A stretch of 64,000 nt of DNA. Source: Branchiostoma belcheri (lineage: Eukaryota > Chordata > Leptocardii > Amphioxiformes > Branchiostomatidae). Below, in pieces: positions 42,801 through 54,700 of the stretch. Within the stretch, counting starts at the first letter, position 1. The number at the start of each line of letters is the position of its first letter. Location: NCBI RefSeq assembly GCF_001625305.1, contig NW_017802380.1:2156695-2220694 (forward strand), written 5' to 3'. Below the pieces are notes generated by a model. It saw nothing but the letters and a program-made list of their open reading frames with translations, made no database searches and had not been told where the DNA came from. The position numbers were made by a program, and so were the translations under genes.

Positions 42801-45800
42801 TACAGGAAAAAGTAGAGAAGTTTACATTGAGACAGTACATGTATGTCAATTAACATGCTGTATACACATGTACAATGAACCTGGATTGGAATCTTCCTTT
42901 AATTTATCTTGAGTATTTTGATGACAAAAATTGGATTTTTCCAGATTTGCATACTTGGACAGTGCCATCATCACAGTGTCACATTAAAGGTGACCATGTG
43001 TTTGTTTGTTTGTTCTGAAATGGCAGATTTTTCCTTGTTTTTCTCCCCACCACCCCCAAGCCTGGTTTATGAGACTGCACAACTCCCAGGAAACTCTAAC
43101 TCTATGTTGTTCTTCAGCCTATCCTTTGGATGGGCAATAGGAGCTAGGTTCATGTGGGGTCTCCTGGATGGAAACCTGGGAGTGGCAAAAACCTACCTGT
43201 TTGAGGTATGTTCCGAATCTTTGAACTGGTTATGAAGTTGAACTCAGTATTACTAGATGGGTGAGAAGAAAAAACTGTGCTGTTGTTTTCTTGAAGTTGT
43301 TTATTGACTCATTGTAATACCAGAGTTGTAATGGCTACCTTTGTTTGAGTGAGTTGATGCAAAATTTTAGTAGCCTGGTTACCAGACCTATTGTAGCTTC
43401 TGAGTCTATATCCTCTCTCTCCGCTACAATGTATTTGCAGGCTAAAATTTGCAGGTAACCAGGCTAAAATTTCAGATGATCTAAAGCTGTATGTTGCTGA
43501 CACGATACTCGGATAATAATGTATATTGACAACCATAACAATTAATATTCACATGGTAAATGAATGTACATGTACCTTACAGGCTGCAGATGAAGCATAT
43601 CATGCGTTCACCTTTTCACTGGTTGGAGTGTCAAGTGGCCTGGGCAGGCTTGTGGTAAGTTTGAGTGAATTTTGGCCAATTGTGGCCAATACACATCAGT
43701 TTTAACTATCAAGATTAGTATACTATTTTACTGTAGTATACATGTACAAAGCTATGGGGTTAGAACAAAAGGATATCATATATTTTATGTCTGATTTTTT
43801 GTGGTATTACAGGGACCAATAATTGGAGGGTTCCTGTCTTGTCCTGCTGCTCGAGTACCAGGCTTGGATGTTTTCATCCTGGAGAAGTTCCCTTACCTGC
43901 TACCCTGTCTTGTGGCAGTCTTCCTGTCAATTATCAACCTACTAGGTGAGAAGTAGACTTTCTTCAGCATTTTGAAACAGATTCATGTCTAAAGGGTGCT
44001 TTAAGAAATGTCAGACTTTGTGATGTTTTGAAAGAGGGCACGGTATTGGAAGGCAGACCCCATTCCTCTGCTTCCACCACCTTTTATCCCCAACCAAGGA
44101 CAGGTACCCATTTTTAACAATGTCTAGCTAAGAAGGTACTAGGTATTGAACTCAAGACCTCTCAATCTCCTGTCCACTAGCTAAGCCACTCAGTCATTCA
44201 AGCTAGAAACGTAAAGTATAAACTAAAAAGTCACTGTTATTTGTCTCTCTCCCTGACTCTACCACAAACTCCTGCTAACATACATCCATGTCCCTGTTTG
44301 CCTAGCATCCAGCTTCTTCCTGAAGGAGACCAGATGGGGCAATGCAGATGCAGGTGACAAGCTCCCCAACACCGAGGGACAACCGTGTTTGTCAGGGCTT
44401 GTTGGAGCCGGAGGAAGACAGTGGGTTTGATGGACGAGATGGGGAGGAAGAGGACTTGGAAAATGAACATGTGAGTATGCACATGTGCGAAATTAAAACA
44501 TAGCACAATGTATCATGTGGCCCTTACCTGAAGCACCATTAGATGAAATTGCACGGCTGGTTTTGCTGTATTTGGATTGTTTTGTGCAAATCAATGGCAT
44601 CTATTGGTGATTCCTTTGAATATTCCAATGGCAAATATAAAAACTTTGACACTTCTTTAAACAGATAGTGATTTCTGTCAAGTTGGATAGAAAGCAAGTA
44701 GTGTGACTGCATCACACTTCTAGCAGTCCTTCACAAAGAGGAGGCCCAATATCAGCACTGACAATTGTGTAATGCAGGCTATAAAGATGCTTGATAATAC
44801 ATTTTGTAATTTTTCCACCTTGTTTTCTCAGTGGGATGAGACTAACAGGAGTCAGGAGGAACAGGATCAGTCCAGTGACTCCAGATGCTGCTCTCCATGC
44901 TGCTTAAGAATCCGTCGGAAACAAACACAACAAGGTTAGATATCAGAGTGTTCCAGATAAAAGTATGCTGTATAATGCTGAGGTCTCATTTCCAATCCGG
45001 GGCCCTGCCGGGCAGTCTTATGGAATGAAAAGTATGTTATAAAACACAACAAAGCACAAAATTGTACGAGAATTTAAAAATCATGCAGTAGGGTAGATTC
45101 AAAGTAATAATCCCTTTTCCAGATTATTGCTACTTTCCATCCTATCTATTGCTCTTGTTGTAGCAGTTATTGTTTATATCCTTTGTGTAATCTGAAATAA
45201 ATGCTTTGTCCTCCTGCAGGAAGTGATAACAATGTCCCAATACGTAAGCTGCTCACAGACAGAAGAATTATGCTGTCCTGTGTTCTCTATGGCCTTCTGG
45301 GTTTCTCTGCAATACTAAGCAATGAGGTAAGCTTGATGTGTTGCTTCTCTCATTGCTTGTCGTCAAATGAAAAGAGGCCTAACACAAAGTTGATCCTACT
45401 GTATGTACACTATCTAATGCATCTGCCATTTTCTCACGTATAGCTGCTGCCCCTGCTGCTAGTGTCCAACCATGAACATGGTGGCTACAACTTTGAAACA
45501 TCCGAGATATCCCTGGTGCTCACAGGGTCAGCTATTTTTCAAATCTTCAGCCAGGTATGTCCTGAGCTAGGCTGTCTGTGTCATATCATACCAGTCAAAT
45601 GAAATTGTTGGCATGTATATGTTGAGTTAGAACTAACCAACTGAAATCTTTTGTACTGCAGTCATCCCTCAGTAAGACAGCTGGAGCTGCATAGTTTCCA
45701 TTTGGAACTTTAATTCAGCCCATCAACCAATTGTTAGCATGTATCAGCATTCTTAATAATAATAACTCCTTTGCCTTCTGTTTTATCATCCTTATATCCC

Positions 45801-47690
45801 CCTTCTTGTAAGGGTTAGATGTCCTTACATCTCAATGCTGTAGCTCAAAGGTCAATGGAACAAATAGTCCTCAAAGTCAAGTTTATAATTAACAATTTCT
45901 GTCAAAGAAGTATAATAATTCCTGGCACTTTATAGATGGATTGATATATTTGTATCTCATTTGTATCCTTACATCAAAAATTGTTTTGCTCTTCCAGATT
46001 TTTGTGTTCCCAACCCTGTCCAAGAAATACTCCTACAAGACCCTTTTCCGATGGGCTATCTTCATCTTCACGATTGGCACCGTGCTTACACCCTTCATGA
46101 ACCAAATGACAGGACCCATACCTGGACCCACAATACAGAACGCCACAGACATACTCCCACCTTACACTGTGGCACCATCAAGTGATGGCTCTCACCAACC
46201 AGCAGACAGTGTTTTGAGATTTTCTGTCAGAGAGACAGAATTCAACATTCATAAAAGCAATAATGACAGCAACATTGGCAAGTGCAGACTAGATGACGAA
46301 GGAAGCAATAATCATGTTGCTATATCCGATGTGCCTGCTAAAGTCTGGGCTACGGTTGTGTTCACTACTACACTTGCTATTCTTGGAAGGTGAGTTACAT
46401 ATTTGCAACAGTAGTACTTCTCTTTGTTCTTGCGACAGGACAGCTCGGTAGCCGGAAGTAATGTTTTTACAGCCATCTGTACATACTTGATGTTTTTTAG
46501 ATGTGTTTGTGTAACGTTATGTGTTTGTACATTATGGGCTGTCAAGCCTGAAATAGACAATAAACTAAAACAATAAACGTTTGCAGAGTACATGTATGTG
46601 TTGTATTTTTCATTTGAAAATATACTTTGAGAATGTACTTAACTTTGTATTTCTCTATCAGTGTAAATAATAGTTGCCTAGATACATTTGTAAGTGCAGA
46701 CTTGAACAATGTACAAAATGTACCATCCTACATGTATCTCTTACCATCATGTTATTGCTATGTCCACAGGGTGTCAGGTTTCACAGCTATCATGGTGATG
46801 GTGGGCAACTCTGCAATGGTAAGCAACCTTTCATATGTACACGTTCTTGTCATTGAATATTATGTTGTTACTCTTATCATGTTGCTACACTTATCATCAT
46901 CATCTTTTCCTCTCCCATGATGTAGGTTACAAAAAGCCTATCATAGTTGTCATTTGTACATACAGGGAAGGGGGGGTTATAATTACTTGAACAACAATGG
47001 ATTGAGAAGAAATGTTGAACTATTTTCAGCCCTACTTCCGAGGAACAGTTAATGGTATCTCGCAGTCCTTGGTGGCCCTCGCACGTCTGCTTGGACCGAT
47101 TGTAGGAGGGAACCTCTTTGCTTGGACAACTGACAATGGTAAGTCCTTGCATTACATGATATTGTATTCTTGTTACTGTTTATCTGTCAAATATTATGTG
47201 CTGCACCACCAGTGTTTGATCATTTACCCCTGTGTATGGAGGTTTGGTTTTCGTTGTGTTTGCTTGAAGTTTCATACTTAGTTTTTTCTATGTCGTGAAT
47301 ACTTATATGGCCAGCAAATTCCAGCCAAGAGAGAGAGAGGGCACTGATTGGAAGTGTAAGGCAAAATGTCCCACAAAATATTACATATGTCTTCAATTTC
47401 CTGCCATGTATGTGCATGCCGGTGACAAGATTTTGATTTTAATACCTTTCCATTGCCCAGGTCTGCCCTGGCCGCTGAACTTCCACCTGGCCTTCTACCT
47501 GGCAGCGCTGATAAACATCCTCATCCTGTGTCTGACCCTGCTGCTCCCCAACTCCATCAACAAACCCAGGACGGAGGACATCGGAGAGGAGGTGGAGGAA
47601 GACTTCATAGAGGAAACATCAGTCTTGTGCAACCAGGAGGAGCAGGAAGAGCAAATCTGCAGTGATAGGAGAATTGCAGTTTTCGCATAG
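39840..47690 (+). CDS. Major-facilitator transporter, ZINC INDUCED FACILITATOR-LIKE type
   Basis: Sixteen exons (39840-39863, 40558-40672, 41040-41101, 41809-41840, 42562-42621, 43118-43205, 43583-43654, 43813-43945, 44306-44470, 44832-44934, 45220-45326, 45444-45554, 45998-46389, 46770-46818, 47030-47138, 47461-47690) give about 616 residues and 12 predicted membrane helices. After helix 2 comes WGRLSDSLGRRP, the MFS motif A (G-x-x-x-D-x-x-G-R-R). Helix 4 has ARFMWGLLDGNLGVAKTY and helix 5 SGLGRLVGPIIGGFL, matching the plant and fungal ZIFL/tetracycline-efflux-like group. Plant members move zinc chelators, potassium or auxin across vacuolar or plasma membranes; the substrate here is unknown. 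It is longer than plant relatives because of an acidic loop between helices 6 and 7 (exons 9-10) and a large loop in exon 13 with possible N-glycosylation sites. Exon 9 is one base too long for the frame. The start gives MSGLPLKQ, the only frame that continues into exon 2. Confidence 0.88.
43371..43466. mobile_element. Short hairpin element in MFS intron 6
   Basis: Perfect 13-base inverted ends TAGCCTGGTTACC and GGTAACCAGGCTA, 96 bp in all, with an extra outer match of AAAATTTTAG type on both sides. There is no coding content. It is MITE-like. Confidence 0.65.
44135..44200 (-). repeat. tRNA-derived SINE fragment in MFS intron 8
   Basis: The minus strand has a tRNA-like arrangement: GTGGCTTAGCTAGTGGACAG (A-box-like) and, about 35 bases on, GAGTTCAATACC (weak B box). 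The element is short and decayed. Confidence 0.4.
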
Positions 47691-50600
47691 TCGTTGTAAA
47701 GTAGATGGTGTCACATTCCTTTGCTTGTTTATTTATTTTCTTATTTATTGAGATTTACCACATTGTGGAAAAATTGACATAACAGGTGACTATCACCTTT
47801 TCTAGTTGTCAACATGGAGAAGGACCTTACTAGTTTCACTAAGTAAAGTCTGGTGGGTTCTTCTTCAATAAGTGCGCTCAAGATGTGATCCTACTCAAAC
47901 ATAGGACCTCTGGCTTTATGTGCTATCCAAGAGGATGTCCCAAACCAAAGCTAGGTATCCATTTTCACCTGAGTTGAGTGAGGAAATACATGTAGGTGTA
48001 AAGTGCCTTTCTCAAGGGCACAACACTGGGCTTGTCAGGTAGTCAAACTCAGAACCTTTACTAGATTCTAGGCCAAGAACTCTAACCACAAGACCAACTT
48101 CTCAAAATCTGTAGGTGGGCAGGAATGTGTTGTGCACAAAGGGCCCCTGTATAAACTCAGCAGGTCAGCAGGAAATACTAACGTTAAGTATTCTCAATGC
48201 CTGCCTAATTGCTAGATTCATGAAGGAGTTGTTTCTTTCTGTCATAAACTATACTAGGACATTGTATGTCCTTGGACTAAGTAACTAGAAAATGCTCAGC
48301 GTCAGGAACGCTTGGGCACAACAAAGCCACAATTCTGTAAACTGCTCTTCACCTTAAGAATGTGTATTGGTAACTTATTTCCATTTGTTGCTATTTACAT
48401 GTAACTATAGAATGTAAGCAATATATTACGTACATACACTATTCCAAAACAACTATGCATTGATGTTATGTACAAGCAATTCTATTGTCTAACTTTGTCA
48501 TAGATTGGAGAATGGTGTAAAATTCATTGTCTTCGTCAGAAGGACTATGAAATTGTCTCGCCGGAGTGTGGGGAACTGCGGATTTTGCGATATAACTCTG
48601 GAAGGCATGATTCGACGTCCATGATTTTTGGCAGGCATATTACCGCTGTTGAGGCCGAAGTCAAGTACAAGTTTCGGCTTCGTGGGGGGTCCGTGCATCA
48701 CGTTAGTGCACCTTTTGTGTTTGTGGCTTGTTAGCAAGATAACTCAAGTATTTGTAAAATGTTGAATTCTTGGTGTGGTGCTTACTATTGTCAGGACCAA
48801 GGTTAAGTTCGTTACTGAGCTTCGTGGGGGGTTTCATTGTGACTACAGGGGGCATTTTGTTAATTTTTCTTGTGAGCAGGATAACTTTTGTATGTGTGGA
48901 TGGAAGTTAATAAATTTGATAGGCATATTACTGTCGTGGTCTCCAAGATTGAGTTCAAAGATGAGAGTCGTGGAGGTCGTTATGTCCCCGTAATAGGACC
49001 TTTTGTGTTTAGAAATCCCCCACCTACATCTGCTTGGAGACAGCCGACAGCTGGATATAGCCGGGGAACCCCATAATGGGATGGGATCAAATGACGTTAC
49101 ATTGAGGGATTGTACTATAACTTCAGCAGGGGGAGGATAGGTTGGACATATGTCAGGTTATTTTCTACGGCCACACCAAGTAATTGCTATGGATGACGTC
49201 CACTGGAGACCTTAAATCTAATTACCTTAAATTTAAGGCAAGCGCAATAAAAACACGAAGGGCCGAAAAACGAGATGCCTAGATTTGGAATATACTAACT
49301 GTAGAAGTACAAATGTTAGGACACAAAGAACACAAGAAACAAGTCTTCTATTTGTCATAAAGACAAATTAACAAAACAGCAGTAGTCACCCTGTTCTGAT
49401 TCTTTCCTTTATAACATCTTCTCTTATTATATTTTGCGGCGCTGTCGTGACACTTTCAACACAGTAAGAATTTCTTGAACGTTTTTTTTCCAGTAACAGT
49501 CCAAACTCAAATAACGTAGAGGGGGGGGGGACTAACACGGGTGACGACGCATCTGTATAATCTGCGGCAAACCGTTTCAGGGTGTTCTGTACCATAAAAA
49601 TAGTACAGAGATTCTTTTGTTCTTTAGACCAAATTGATTATTAAAAAGAGTGAAGAATACGCATGTTAATTTCTCTAGAACGATGTACCTCTGACGAAGA
49701 CATGAGATCTCCGACCTCTAGATTTTTGTGTCCGTGAAAAGTTTTATTTTATTTATTGATAGATCTACTAGTATTTTACTTACATCTCGTTTAGATCACA
49801 TTTATGTATATGGGAAAGTTTTTGTCTTGTGTGTAAATAAACAAGCTATATAGGTGCCAAAACTGTCGTACATTCTTTCATAACCTAACACAGAAGAACC
49901 TCTGCAGCTGTACCTCTACTTCGCGCCTGAACTAGTTTTGTCACTGTTATGCCGCCTCAACTAGAGTCCATCTGCAAAGATTACTACAACAGCCAGGGGT
50001 CCCCACTACCACGTTGGTTGAACTTGAAACCCAACGTTTTTCCGTATTAAAAGCATGTAAGGAGTAGCGAACAATCAATTTACTCTAAGTCAGAGCCATG
50101 TAGTCTTCTTAGCTTTTAATTCATCGTTAACAGTTGCTAGCAAGACCCCATGCACATGTAACGTTATGTATGTATGGGTAGAGGCCCAGATAAGGTAGAA
50201 TCGACGTTTCTACCGACAGAAATCCTGTTTGCAATTGGGGTCAAGTTATTACAAGAAACTCCGATCGGGATTTCTGCCTTTAGAATGGCCGATTCCACCG
50301 GCAGAAATCCCGTTTGCAATCTGAAGCGGTCGGATTGTTTTAGAATTTAATACAAAGTATGTCAAAGACAGAAATTTTCAACTTTGATTCATGTCACAAT
50401 AAGATCAATGGGTTGGATTGAAATTCAGGGTTTGTAGACACGAGGAAACCACCGTAACATCGACAGCATCCGGCATTTTGGTCGGAGTCTCTACCGACAA
50501 AGATTCCGATGGGGATCTCTATAACGGATTGGAGTCTCTACCACAATTTATGTATGTTGGACGGCCACTCCAGCGAATGTGCCCATGCGGCCCTCGTGAC

Positions 50601-51600
50601 ATTACATGCAACTCAGTTGTTTATACTCGACTCGCCGTATACGTAGATGTGCGCCGCGTGATTCAAACTTTTTGTGAAGGAAGGGCTTGGGCAAAGCAAA
50701 GATATTGAATAGACTGTTACCAAAGTAACCATATGGGACCGGGTCACAATGATTTCTGTGTAGTCGAGACTTTTCCTTTCCAGCCTCATCCGTAACTGTC
50801 CACCGTCAGGGGTTGACCAATGAAAAAGTCATGAAAATGCAGTTTATACCAAAGATTTACAAAGACAGGCCAAACGACGTAAAAAGAAGAAAGAAACGGA
50901 CAAGCGCAAGACCATTATGAACTCTGTGTGTGTGCGTGTCAGGCGATTATCGTAAACCGTGATGGTTCCTTGAGTCTGTTCTACCAAGGAATGTCCTTGG
51001 TTCGTCGATGAAGGTTAGACATCCAGGTAATACGATATGCCAAAAAAAAAAGAGGCAATATATGAAAGAATGTACAACCCCACCCTCAACAGGGAAGGGG
51101 GGCTACGGGTCGATCTTTCCGGCACTTGGGATTTGGCACTCCCAGCCCCGAGGACAGACAACACTTAAGCTCCTGTCCTGTATAACAGGAGCTTTCAGAC
51201 TAATTTGCATCATCTTGTCTTGACTTGTCTGACTTTTGTTCCTTTTTCGACTTCCAAAAATTTGTCTTCACTTTATTTGCATATCAATCAACAGGTTGTG
51301 TATATAAACCTGCTTTCCCCTCTGGTCTCTCAGTCACTGACGAAAGCTAGTGGATACTAGCTGAAACGTCTGACGTTTTCAAAATCATATCCAGTTGCTT
51401 GAGTAACTGTTTTTTGGCACAATGTCCTTGGTTCTACCAAGGATCAGGCACGCGTTCTGGATAGTCTCTGTGTAGCCAAGAACGTAGATATGCGCCAGGC
51501 ACGGTTCTGAATACTTGTGGACTATCCAGAGCCCTGCTTGGGCATGGGTCTGGAAAAGCACACTAATTTTCTGTGATACTCAACAACGCCACATCTGCTC
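47691..51600. other. Gene-free stretch after the MFS gene
   Basis: It holds the MFS 3' UTR (no clear AATAAA close by) and repeats. A degenerate unit of about 145 bases occurs three times (from about 48634, 48780 and 48924), each with a TATTAC or TACTATTG start and a CTTCGTGGGGGG or TCGTGGAGG core. Two related segments with GAAATCCCGTTTGCAAT or GAAATCCTGTTTGCAAT lie at about 50219 and 50304. A hammerhead-bearing repeat begins at about 51150. No protein-coding exon was recognised. Confidence 0.5.
51150..51412 (+). repeat. Repeat with hammerhead-like motif (penelope-like end?)
   Basis: The segment runs from AAGCTCCTGTCC to TATCCAGTTGCTTGAGTAAC and has a TATATAAACCTGCTTTCC stretch. At 51337-51367 it reads CTGACGA, a perfect 7-bp hairpin AGCTAGT/ACTAGCT with GGAT loop, then GAAAC, followed by GTCTGACGT. 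That is the conserved hammerhead core order. A diverged inverted copy is at 61.29-61.49 kb. No reverse transcriptase is attached. Confidence 0.55.
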
Positions 51601-51652
51601 TGAAAATGACACGTGTGTGTGTCGATTTCCCAGAGAGCATACGTCACGACTC

Positions 51653-51698
51653 ACGACCAATCAGAGGGCGCCCCTGACGTCATTTCCGCCAGCGCCAT
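51653..51698 (+). promoter_or_regulatory. CCAAT/CRE promoter
   Basis: CCAAT in CGACCAATCAGAGG, then a perfect CRE (TGACGTCA, 51675-51682), then GCGCCATTTCTG, which resembles a YY1 start-site motif. Together these form a housekeeping-type promoter just upstream of an ATG and splice donor. Confidence 0.6.
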
Positions 51699-51718
51699 TT
51701 CTGAACCAAAACTTTGAA

Positions 51719-51734
51719 ATGGAGAAGACAGAAG
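51719..51734 (+). CDS. Probable short first coding exon (MEKTE...) of a gene running right
   Basis: ATG at 51719 is followed by five codons and a donor (GAAG then GTAAAT), directly below a strong promoter. The next exon is uncertain. A possible one at about 52953-53018 begins after a T-rich acceptor and ends at GTAGGC, but it is open only in phase 0, or from 52955 in phase 1 for a shorter stretch, so the join is not settled. The gene family cannot be told from five residues. Confidence 0.42.
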
Positions 51735-54700
51735 GTAAATTTTCGTTTTTATTGTATTTTCCTACTAGCTCTTTACAGCGTTGAATTTGTCGGAGACTTT
51801 GTTACTTGACTACTATTGTATGGTTACACATCGTCACAAAACGCTAGCGTTTTTTAAAATCCCGTTTATATCGTGTGAAGAAGTGTCTTCGTGACTTTTT
51901 CTTGTGCAAAACAGACATGGATTCGTCAAGAATTTGGCTAGTGGTAATCCTTGGAAATTATAGGCTAGAGATTACTGCCAACCGTTAGACTAGACATTAC
52001 AGCCCCAAAGAAACTTTGTGATGCCCCATTAGTATTACACGAGCGAGGGTGGAGTTATATAAATTTATGCCCTATCCTATACTTACTTTCAATTTTTAGG
52101 CCATTTGGCCAAGAAGGAATCTTCCGTCTAGAAGTGTTAGTTTAGGGCTATTCTAAAATTTAAAAATATTAACAAGATAAGTCAACAAAACACTAAGACT
52201 TTGTGATAGAGAACTGCTTTTCTAGTTTTTATCATGCATGGTATTATTATATAATTTTAAAGTCAACTAGACCATGTGTATATTGCAATAAGTCATACGA
52301 TATTGAATTCTTATGAAGGTTTCTGTTTTACCGTGAGCAGGATGCACCATGACATGCGCATGTATTACATGGTAGAATATTGGATTTCAGGGCAGACTTT
52401 TCTTCAGTGTGGTGTAGGATATGACCTCCGGGTAATAACGCTAAGGTGATGCTCAAGCAGAGATAACAAATTGCATCCCAAACCTGGCGGTTCTATAATC
52501 TCTCCCTTTATTGCTGTCATTATTCCATGCCAGATGCTGATGTGCCAATAACTACAAGTGTGATCAGGTATTTTACAGCGGGAACCTTACCTATGACCTG
52601 TAGGTTCTCCCGCGGCCCGTCTCTCGTTATTACACAGTTGTTATTATCAATCTTGACGCTACCGTGTAGCACCGCCTCGTTAATACACACTGGTTTTACA
52701 AGCATGTCTGCTCAGCTGATGGAAGATTATGATGGAGGTGTCTGGAACACTTGGACTTGGAAATTTCGATGAAGGTTAGACATCCAGTTAATGAGATTGG
52801 AAATTCTAACTTGTCCATGTCATCAATATATATAAAATAGATTAATAATGCTGATGGAAGTACAATTATTGATAATGACCATTGATGTAAACTTATTACA
52901 GTCCCCCAAATACTAAAATTTATTTATTTTGGTTACTTTTTGGTTACTTTAGAGCTGGCTGGAGGAACTTGATGGAGGGGAGCAAGGGGCCAGTACCTGG
53001 CCTGTGCATATAGGCAGGTAGGCAGGACTTTTGTTATGTTTCATCTTATAGTTTACTCGATCCACAAAGAACAGAGTGCCCTCTTTGAATCAGCAGCTGT
53101 TTTCCTTCAAAGGCTCCTTGACATCATTAACTTTGGCATTGATGGAACAACACATTAAACCCACAGTTCAAAGTTGGAACGTTCTTTAAGGCCAAGCTGT
53201 CACGAAATCTCCTCAGAGCAACAGATGATTAAGACTCCTTGCAACAACTGTGTTGACTTAGTCATGATTGATTTCTAGTTGTTGCTAAGATCTTCGATTA
53301 TCGGCTTATGCTGAAAGCTTCTTTGTCTCCAAGGAAACTCTGAGCCGGCCACTCCATCAGTCTCCCTTGGGTCATGTCATCAGCATGAAAAGTTTGTAAT
53401 AAAAGCAAGAAACTGGAGCTCTTCTTTTTATCAGCTTATCGAGACAAGCGATGCTTTGCCTGTAGCAGATTATTTATCCTGTAGATCTGCTGTTACGTGC
53501 CATGAACTGTTTTTTTCCCTAGGAAGACAAATTGAGTGAGATATCGTGTATAATCTCATGATAGAGCCAGGTACCCTGAGTACCAGGGGATTTTCTTGGC
53601 ACAGTGACAAAGTCCTGTCTCCGGGATATAATTAGAAGAAGAATCCCACTTCACTACAATTCCACCGGGAAAACAACTAATCAATACCCCAATGCCTCTT
53701 GGCAAAGTCAAGGATTTGTGCATTTATTTCACGGTGAGGCTTGTGTATAGTATAGGAATCTTCTCTCCAGTGAAGAGTAAAAATTACAGACTGAAAAGAT
53801 ATACTGAATTTGATAAAAACTGTCGGACTGATGAGCTGAATCTGTTTGGAGATTAGTGGCAGGCCAGGACAATGATATAGCTGATTCAACACTCACCAAC
53901 GACAGCCCACTTTACACATCAAATTTCTGTATCTTTTACAGTCTTATAAGCATTTTCGATTACTGGTATAGAACAGCAACTTGAAAACTTTCCACTTTCT
54001 TCTCTTTCATACTGTACATGTAAAATAGCATAAAATTAGGGGGACAAGAACCCTGTGTTACCTCCCAAATATTCCATTTGCAAAGCCAGAAAACTGTTGG
54101 TGATGATATTTTGAAAGTTATATGCAAAACAAGACAGAACAGTGATTATTGTTAATGCATCCACGTGAGCAAGAGTGCCATGATATATATTCACCTTTCA
54201 AATAAACCCAGATTTACCCAGACAGCTATAGATCCCAGCTAGTTTTCACTAGGGATCAATTACTGACTTTCTGGGTCGTTATACAGTGCTTGTAACTTTC
54301 AATTTCTCATGAACAGTTACAAGTTTGCTGAGGGGTACTGGGGGCCAGTGCTAAGTGTGCCTCAGGGGTGCAGGAGGATGGTACCACCATCCACCCTGCC
54401 TGCATCTCATCTCTCCTGATGACAGGGGTTATCACGTGATAGCAGGGATTATGTGGATTGTGTGCACTTGTAGTTACAGTAAACCCATGTAAAAGATCAG
54501 TACAATTCAGTGGCCCTGGCAAGGGCTACTGCAATGCTTCAACTTGGAAGGTTTAAATGAATAAACCAGTCATAATATTTTTTCGACAATTTGACTTAAA
54601 CAGACAGAAAGTTTTTGAAACTGTCCAACTGTCAATCAGTTTCTGTCCCAGCATATCAATAGGCTGACCTTATGTCTTATGTAATATGTTGTGCCCTTTC

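Noticed and set aside
44353-44395. A 42-base intron inside MFS exon 9 to mend the frame
   Set aside because: Its removal takes a multiple of three bases, so the frame conflict remains, and it is too short for a usual intron.
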